Positions 57,124-64,000 of a DNA stretch of 64,000 nucleotides are shown here, piece after piece. The DNA is taken from positions 54,652,067 to 54,716,066 of the forward strand of contig CM018698.1 in assembly GCA_009363875.1 (NCBI GenBank), read 5' to 3'. A program made the translations under genes and the position numbers. The notes under the pieces are model-generated. The model did no database searches and had not been told where the DNA came from. It saw nothing but the letters and a program-made list of their open reading frames with translations. Each line of letters opens with the position of its first letter. The stretch's first letter is position 1. The DNA is from Mikania micrantha (Eukaryota > Streptophyta > Magnoliopsida > Asterales > Asteraceae).

Positions 57124-57625
57124 TTAGACCCTTGACCCTTCTCTGCTAAAATTGTTTGTTGCAATCATGAAATCAATCAGCCTAACCTTAACAAGAGGCT
57201 TCTGAAACAAAGAAACTTGAACAAGGTTGAAAGGTTTCATCTTATTAGCCCAACCACTACTATCATCATCTCACCATTTTTCCTCTTCCTTTTCAACCTA
57301 GTCAAGCACCACCACCACTAGTCACTACTGCTCAAACCCTAAAAACAACAATCCAACACTCAATAACGCCAAGCACACCGGCTGCAACAATAATTGTAAG
57401 ATTCTTCTAGCTCAGACCACCACATTTGGTCATTGGCTTACCATAAAGTCCATTATTTCCATCAAAATCTAAAGACTTGAATTTTGATAAACTGGAAAGA
57501 ATCAAGTCGGATAGATCATCATTTGCAACTAAAACTTTCAACATACCTAAATTAGATAACTGAACTGGTATAGTACCAAATAACTTGTTTCTTGCAATAA
57601 CAAGAGTATTCATAAATGAACAGTT
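57124..57625 (-). pseudogene. BIR-type LRR receptor-like kinase fragment
   Basis: On the minus strand the frame NCSFMNTLVIARNKLFGTIP ... LSNLGMLKVLVAND followed by SLDFDGNNGLYGKPMTKCGG is the last leucine-rich repeats and capping motif of BIR2/At1g27190-type LRR receptor-like proteins. It then hits a stop, continues with KNLTIIVAAGVLG (start of the membrane span), shifts frame, and resumes with DDSSGWANKMKPFNLVQVSL, then QKPLVKVRLIDFMIATNNFS of the juxtamembrane and kinase start, before another stop near 57124. So the order LRR - transmembrane - juxtamembrane is intact, but with at least one frameshift and several stops. The N-terminal part is cut off by the LTR starting at 57626, and the kinase domain is not found on the other side of the Tekay element. 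In the live family these are immune co-receptor regulators at the plasma membrane. Confidence 0.85.
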
Positions 57626-60330
57626 TGTCACACCCGGACCGACGGCGGAACACGTCGAGACGCGATTATAACTGTTCATTAGCTCATGGTGCTATGTTAT
57701 AAGTTTCAATATTTAATGCATCATTATTACAAAACCAGCACAACATTCATTGAATAATTACATGAATTGAATATTCAAAGTATTACAGTTGAAACTCTAA
57801 ACATTGTTTTACAATTTGACTAGGTGTATTAACATGAAACCTATCCTATGTCTTCGCCAAAGCATCCACTTAACCTGTTACATATGCAAAATAAAGATTT
57901 TGTCAATTATTTGAATAGTTGGTGAGCAACCCATACAGTTTATATAGTATACATAGAAAACTGATGCAATTCAATTAGACTACAAAGTTTAAACTCTAGC
58001 ATGCATATCCTACTAGTTTGCAATTAAGTTTATAGAATATCTCGTCTCCAAACTCGTATCAATACTTAGCTAAAAAGCTTAGTATATCTACAAGTCTGCA
58101 ATAGTTTATATCGTCTCCAAACTCGTTCCAATACAAAGCACAAAGCTACGTATTTTCACAAGTCTGCCCATGATTGTACTTTTCGCCCTTTTTGCACATT
58201 TGACCTAAGTCAAAAGCGAAGGTGGTATCTAACACACCTTAGGCTACTCGGTATCGAATAACATAGAATAACATAGAATAACACAGAATAACACAGAATC
58301 ACAAAGCAAGTAGTATCACACAGCAAAGAATCAAACCAAATAGACTAAAGGTATCGCATATATAGAATTTGAATCTAGAATAACTTTGATTTTGAATACT
58401 GACATATGTAACATCCCAAAAGTACAAAAATGTAAAAAGGGAGTATATAATTACTCACATGATGTCCTAGCTTTGTCACTTGAATTGTTGACTAGGATTT
58501 ACAAAGTCGTGCTTGCACACCTTAACCTAAAGGCAATAGAATTCCTTAGTCTATGTACTTAGAGTTCAAGTTTTGGTATCCATAGTTTCTATGGCATACT
58601 ATGGAAATCCTATTTGATATGTCTAAGTTTTGAATGGTTTTTATTTAGGATTGTTTATTTATTTATCAATTTAAATAAATAAATATCCTACTTGCTTTTG
58701 AATGGTTATTTATTTATTTGAATTTGAATTATCAAACAAATAAATAACCTATTTGATTTTGAATAATCATTATTTATTTGATTTTTTAAATAATTAAATA
58801 AATAAATGTCGTAATTGATTTGGTCATTTATTTATTTGATTTTTGAATAACCAAATAAATAAATATCCTAATGTATTGAATAATTATTTATTTGATTTTG
58901 GATAATCAAATAAATAATATCATAATTGATTTTTGAATAATCATTTGTTTATTTGACCTTGAATAATCAAATAAATAAATATCCTATTTGAATTTGAATA
59001 ATTATTTATTTATTTGATTTTGAATAATCAAACAAATAATATCCTAATGTTTCCATCCTTTTGTTTTTGTTTTTGTTTTATTGTTTAATGTTTAAAGAAA
59101 TTTTGTTCTTAAAGATTACATCTTAGATCAAATAATTGTATTAAAGTAATTGCATGTTTATAAAAGATTTTAGTTTAAGAACAAAACCCCTTTCATTCAT
59201 TTTTGAAATATTTATTTGTTCATAAAATTTCCTTTTTAGAATAATGCTAGTTTGCTTTAATAGTTTTAAATATATAAATAAATAAATTATTAGTTTTATA
59301 AAACAACCATTTAAAATTATAAAAATTTGTTTCAACAAAATTGATTTAGAATTTAAAGAATACATTTATAATCATTTTATTATTGAAAATAATAAAAGAT
59401 AAAAATAGACATATATGTATTTTTATAAATTATTTTATTTAAAAGAAATAATAATAAAAGATTAATTATTAATAAACTATCTATATATATATATATATGT
59501 ATTTTAAAAAATTTATTTTAGTATTCTTTTTAAAAGAATGATAAAAGATTAATTCAAGTTTTATTAGTTTAAGTATTTAAGCTTAAAATAAGTGAAATTT
59601 AATTGGTTTTATCAATAAAATAATTTTAACATTTTCTGTAATCAATTGATTTATAACAGAATAATAAAATTATGATTTCAAGATTTTTAGGATATTTTTT
59701 TTAAAAAAATGATGGAAATAGGCCCAAAGGAGCCCAAAACCGGTTCTGGATTCACCCCGTAAGGTTCGAACCCTGGTCTGGGGCGCCCGAGCATCATGCG
59801 ACTACCACTAGGCTGAGCTAAATCTTTATTGCTTGAATTAGAAAGGATTTTAACTTAAACAGAATCCAAAATCGCCTCCAAGAACGTATGAACCCTAGTT
59901 TGGGTTTTCGACCAATTCGACCCAATGATCAATTGTAAGCCCTCGCTATGATGGGGCTTTTGTTCTACGTTTAAAACCAAGTAAAGGGATGTGTTTACCT
60001 ACCTGGAATGGTTAGAAATCGATGGTTCTCGAGTGGATGAAAGTCTCGGTCGTGTTCTTGGATCGGTCCCGACTTCAGAGCGATCATGATTAGGTTTAAA
60101 TGAAGCAGAATAGTTCGTAGGGTTCGGATGAAGGATTAGGATGCGATTGATTCTGTTTTTATAATGGTTTTATTTGATTTTATTTTTGTTATTTGTTCGG
60201 CAATGAGGAGATCGAATCCGAGTGATTTTGTGTTGATTTCATTACATTAATGGTTTGATACGAATCATGTGTTCGTATCTTCTCCGAATCCACTCCTAAA
60301 TTGAGTTAAAACCGCGTGAATGGGCTGTTT
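57626..60330 (-). mobile_element. Gypsy-type LTR, right border uncertain
   Basis: Plus strand starts TGTCACACCCGGACCGACGG, the same type of end as the minus-oriented LTRs at 2070 and 7731, and further landmarks follow in the same order (GTTGGTGAG near 57920, an ACTCAC block near 58453). It interrupts the receptor-kinase pseudogene. No polypurine tract, primer site or coding part was seen, and I could not find the matching right end or TSD (left candidate CAGTT); the end given is where the sequence character changes. Confidence 0.55.
58627..59045. repeat. Palindromic AT-rich tandem array, 54-63 bp units
   Basis: About seven units, each of the form TTATTTATTTGATTTTGAATA followed by AATCAAATAAATAAATATCCTA. 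TTTATTTGATT and AATCAAATAAA in each unit are complementary, so every unit can fold. Arms vary between units; AT-richness makes some pairing expected by chance. Confidence 0.75.
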
Positions 60331-60931
60331 GAGAGGCCCCGAGTCCCGAGAGTCCCCTCGGTTGGCAAAACATCAAACCCATAGTCCTTAACCATAATTA
60401 CATAATATAGCAGCGGAATTTAAGGTGATGACATAAAATAATATACACATACTAAGTTAAATTTTTAAATAAATCTTTATCCATTCATGTCATCACATAA
60501 CGTAATTCAAATACATAACATACATTTTATCATAACGTAATTATATTTCATACACATCATCATAACATCCATATTATGCAGAAAATTTAGCCTCAACTGC
60601 TGACCCGAAGTCAACAGGCTTGTGCAGCACAAGACACCTCAACTGACGACCCGAAGTCGACATGCTTGTATAAATACAAGACACCTCAACTGCCAACCCG
60701 AAGTTGACAGGCTCATACATGTATAAGACTTCCTCAACTGGCGACACGCAATCGACAGGCTTGTGTTTCCACGAGACTCTTTAACTCTCAACCCGAAGTT
60801 GACAGCTCATACCGGTACAAGACTTCTTTAACAACAATCATTCACATAACATTTCTTTACATATATCAGTCATATCCATAACATCATTCATTCCCACATA
60901 ACATGGTTTAAATCATTTAAACCATTATAAA
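60331..60931. repeat. Unclassified repeat region
   Basis: Starts near GAGAGGCCCCGAGTCCCGAG. A CAGCGGAAT phrase near 60411 also occurs in the LTR at 7731 (near 7856 and 7908), hinting at an LTR fragment. Its right side is cut by the LTR beginning at 60932. It holds the tandem hairpin array at 60591-60825. Confidence 0.4.
60591..60825. repeat. Five 46-48-bp tandem units with two compensating hairpins each
   Basis: Units at 60591-60636, 60637-60683, 60684-60731, 60732-60778 and 60779-60825 begin CCTCAACT (CTTTAACT in the last). Stem A around CCCGAA: TGAC/GTCA, CGAC/GTCG, CAAC/GTTG, CGA/TCG, CAAC/GTTG in units 1-5. Stem B: CTTGTG/CACAAG, CTTGTAT/ATACAAG, ATAC/GTAT, TGTG/CCAC-type, TACC/GGTA. Bases in the arms change between units but mostly remain paired. 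Confidence 0.88.
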
Positions 60932-62877
60932 TGATGTGTCGGTTTATATATATAGAAATCTTAGTTCAACACTATCGAGTAATAAATCGAATTAACCTAA
61001 ACCGAACTACAAACTACAGGAAAGTGTACCTGACGTATGAAGTATAGCTAAGGAAATTCCGGAAATCGAACCTAAGGACACGGAATCGACTAGTAAACAC
61101 TGCAAACCTAACGAAATAAGAAACTTACTATATTTAGAAAACTGAATTGGTTTTTGAAATGACTTTAAACAATTAAAGAAATTAAGAAAACTAAATAAGT
61201 CAACTCAACACCACAAGAACTAGGAAACCAAATACGAAGGAGATTCTACCTAGACTAGGAATCTTAAAGGAATCGTAACAGTTATCGGGAATGCTTGACT
61301 GAATGATACCGGATCTAACGATACAACCTATTCAGGAACTTAAGAAATGCTAAACCTCATGTTCAAACGATCCAACACTTAGAAAGATCCTATTGGTTGT
61401 GTGAAACTTACCGGTGTGTAATGATGGATCACCGAGTCGGTCTCTCCAAACGGGCAATGCTTATGACTTATATGGTTGAATAATTAGGTCAATCTCAACA
61501 ACCTCAATGTACCAAAGCACAAATGAATCAATCTAATTCAGATTAATTATGAATTTGAAATACATGGCATAAACAATCAACAAATAATCCGATGATCATG
61601 CGAATTACTTGAAAAACCCTGTTTAAACCACGATATCCCAACACCTTGTTACTTGATTAGCCTTTAAGGTGGTATATCCCACTGGTTACAATCTGATTAT
61701 ATGAAATTCTTATGATTTACTAAGATTAGTCAAATCACAGTTAGGTTAAAAACAAGTTTTTATCACAAAATCATGTGAAAATCGAGTTTTTATCGAAACC
61801 GAATCAAACCTTATTCACAAAATAGTTTAAGCATGAAATCAGATCATTCACAATAGTTTAATAACATTCACAATCTTTCACAATCAGATTCAAATCAAAA
61901 GCAAAGATTCATTCAATCAACCAAACCCGAAAAACCGATTTTCCATCCAATAATCATCCGTAATCTAGGTAGAATTAAAGATATAGCCAAGAATCATCAT
62001 CCAAACATTCATAAACATGAAATCAGATCTAAACATGGTAGAAAATTCAAGAACAAATGAAAAAGAACAACTGCAATGCATAAACAAACCCGAAAACGCG
62101 TTTCGAGCACTTGTATATGCGATCTGAGCCTCCCCCGAACGTCCGACTTGATCCCAAAGCTCCAAAATCTTCAAAAATATGTTTCTCCTACGTTTTCAGC
62201 CGTCCTTGGGTGATGCCTTCGTGAATTAGGGTTTTCAAATGCTTAAATAGGTGAATTTTAGCAAAAGGTTCACGAAATAGGTCATTGGCCGGTTCAAGGA
62301 CTCACAAGGGGGTTCAAAGGCTCGGTCAAAGGGCCAAACGGCCTGGTCAACGCGGGTCAATGGCCACCAAGGCCGGTCAACAGGCTGGAAAGGGGACGCG
62401 GTCGTGGGGCTCCGATTGGATCACACGCGGATCAGGTGTGAGGCAATATGGGGCGCGCGTGGGTCAGGGTTCGGGTCCCGGTTTTCTTCGTGGGTCAAGC
62501 AACATCTTTTAGGGCTAGGTGGCATGCCCTGAAGCTGCCACGTGTCCTGGGCGGACCAACTTTTCCAGATTTGCATTTTACCCCCTGCACTTGTTGAAAT
62601 TCGATTTTAAGCCCCAGAACTTCTTAAAATGCCCTTTTTTTCCCCGAAACTTAAAGAAATTATATTTTTGGCTTCCAACTTCATCAAATTTATTCCGTCT
62701 TCGGTTTCTTCGCAATTATGAACGTTTATTTTCACAAAACCTATAAAAAATTGACATTGAAAATTAAAATTAGTAAAAATTCATTAAAATCTAATAAAAA
62801 CTAAATAAAAATATATTAAAATAAAATAAAATCCTATGAATTAAATACGAAAATAATGTGTAAATTACAACACATCA
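60932..62877 (-). mobile_element. 3' LTR of a different Ty3/gypsy element
   Basis: On the minus strand it starts TGATGTGTTGTAATTTACAC at 62877 and ends CCGACACATCA at 60932, with matching TGATGTGT/ACACATCA ends. A purine tract GTGTGGGGA lies just outside its start (62884-62892), as in the non-chromodomain gypsy groups (Athila/Tat-like; lineage inferred). A CCTATTTAAGC promoter-like box is near 62238-62252. No TSD could be paired. Confidence 0.6.
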
Positions 62878-63071
62878 AAAATCCCCACACTTGAACTTTG
62901 CTTGTCCCTAAGCAAACCTAAAGCAACGCAAAACAAAACCTAATTCAAAAACGTTTCACATTAGACAAAGCCGAGCATGGGTTTACGAATCACTTAAACA
63001 ATCAATCAAAAGACTTACAACGGTCAATAGATTTACAACCCAATCAGACATCAATGAAGCAATTTTAAAAA
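62878..63071 (-). mobile_element. Remnant of gypsy internal region with PPT
   Basis: Minus strand reads GACAAGCAAAGTTCAAGTGT then GGGGATTTT before the LTR, a typical pre-LTR sequence. About 190 bp of noncoding interior survives before the opposite-facing LTR begins at 63072. Confidence 0.5.
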
Positions 63072-64000
63072 TGATGTGTCGTAATTTACACATCATTTTC
63101 GTATTTAATTCATAGGATTTTATTTTATTTTATTAGATTTTTATTTACTTTTATTAGATTTTAATGAATTTTTACTTATTTTTATTTTTAATGTCATTTT
63201 TTATAGGTTTCGCGAAAATAAACGTTCATAATTGTGAAGTAACTGAAGCCGGAATAAATTTGATGAAGTTGGAAGCTAAAAATATGATTTTTAGAAGTTC
63301 CGGGATTAAAAAAATGGCATTTCAGGAAGTCTCGGAGCTTAAAAACGAATTTCAGCAAGTGCAGGGGGTAATTTGCAATTCTGGAAAGTTTGAGAGGCAT
63401 GGGACACGTGGCAGCCTCCTGTCGCGCCACCTAGCCCTAATAAACCATGGAGGACCCGCTGGATATGCCCATGGCCCGCGCGCGCCCCATATTACCTCAC
63501 AAGCAGATCCACGCCCAACCCGGCACCATGATCCGCGACCCATCCGGCTTGACCCGCGTGCCCAGCGCCCTTCCAGCTCGTTGACCGGCCTGTGTGGCCC
63601 TTTGACCGCCCCATTGGACCCCCTTTTGACCCTTTTTGAGACTTCTGAACCAGCTAATGACCCCAGTCGCGAACCTTTACTAAATTTCACCTATTTAAGC
63701 CATTTGAAACCCTAAATTCGAAATTAATCAACCTTAGACGGCTGAAAACGAACAAGAAACTTATTTTTGAAGATTTTGGAGTTTCGGGATCGATTCGGAC
63801 GTTCGGGGGAGGCTCAGATCGCGTATACAAGTGCTCGGATCGCGTTTTCGGGTTTGTTTATGCATCGTAGTTTTTCGTTTCAGTTTGTTTTCGAATTTCT
63901 TACCATGATTAAATCTGATTTCATGTTTATGAATGTTTGGATGATGATTTTTGGCTAGATCTTTAATTCTACCTAGATTACGGATGATTATGGGATGATT
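63072..64000 (+). mobile_element. Opposite-facing copy of the same LTR, runs off the window
   Basis: Starts TGATGTGTCGTAATTTACAC and matches the reverse complement of 62877 down to about 61945, including the CTATTTAAGCC promoter-like box (near 63692) and the downstream AGATTTTGGAGTTTCGGGATC region. It has visible divergence (many substitutions, small indels), so the two LTRs come from separate or old copies. The open frames in it mirror those in the left arm and are not genes. Confidence 0.7.

Noticed and set aside
61735..61745. AAATCA followed by CAGTT as possible right border and TSD of the LTR starting at 57626
   Set aside because: The terminal bases do not match the TGTNACA-type end of this LTR class, and the position lies within another LTR.
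63164..63715. 183-codon frame at the right end
   Set aside because: It crosses the U3 part of an LTR and its equivalent in the inverted copy is not preserved as the same protein.

Overview
The window is nuclear DNA of a flowering plant. It is AT-rich, gene-poor and packed with nested plant transposons: Ty3/gypsy chromovirus elements of Tekay/Del type, Ty1/copia solo LTRs, tRNA-derived SINEs, and hAT, PIF/Harbinger and Mutator-like MITEs. The only complete, convincingly functional host genes are two intronless berberine-bridge-enzyme-like (BBE-like) FAD oxidases. The Tekay abundance, the SINE type ending in TTGCCGTTCAAAA and the resemblance of the BBE-like pair to sunflower/lettuce carbohydrate oxidases make Asteraceae my best guess (inference). 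No bacterial, organellar or CRISPR-like sequence was seen.

Layout. 1-11.6 kb: a 529-bp foldback MITE (822-1350), a 5'-truncated Tekay element on the minus strand (LTR 2070-4090, pol ORF 4125-6419), and a 2.9-kb solo LTR with a perfect 5-bp target-site duplication (7731-10618). 11.6-25.4 kb: AT-rich intergenic DNA with several SINEs, one small membrane-protein ORF (13939-14223), a degenerate copia-like LTR (16051-17298), a PIF/Harbinger MITE (20885-21121) and a copia solo LTR with perfect TSD (22151-23111). 25.4-32.2 kb: the tandem BBE-like genes, both on the minus strand, about 3.4 kb apart. 32.2-43.2 kb: intergenic DNA with hAT and other MITEs and a small dispersed repeat family. 43228-57002: a complete, very young Tekay/Del retrotransposon with identical-length 3710-bp LTRs (I found five differences), TSD AACAA, tRNA-iMet primer site, one uninterrupted gag-pol frame of 1506 aa, and polypurine tract. 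57.1-57.6 kb: a broken fragment of a BIR-type leucine-rich-repeat receptor-like kinase, caught between that element and another LTR. 57.6-64 kb: more LTRs, ending in two head-to-head copies of a different gypsy LTR that form a roughly 2-kb inverted repeat continuing past the window.

How the parts relate. The two BBE-like proteins are secreted or endomembrane flavoproteins with both covalent FAD attachment residues and the valine gatekeeper associated with oxidase (H2O2-forming) activity; they look like a recent tandem duplication. Everything else is mostly transposon history.

The most interesting signal is that several different LTR-derived sequences here each carry a private array of short hairpins whose stems differ between repeat copies by paired, compensating substitutions (10072-10281; 46217-46354 and its copy at 56282-56419; 60591-60825; less clearly 44284-44846 and 58627-59045). 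In the young element these lie in an exceptionally long transcribed R-U5/leader region of nearly 5 kb. This suggests selection on, or copying of, RNA or cruciform structure; it can be tested on other copies of each family.
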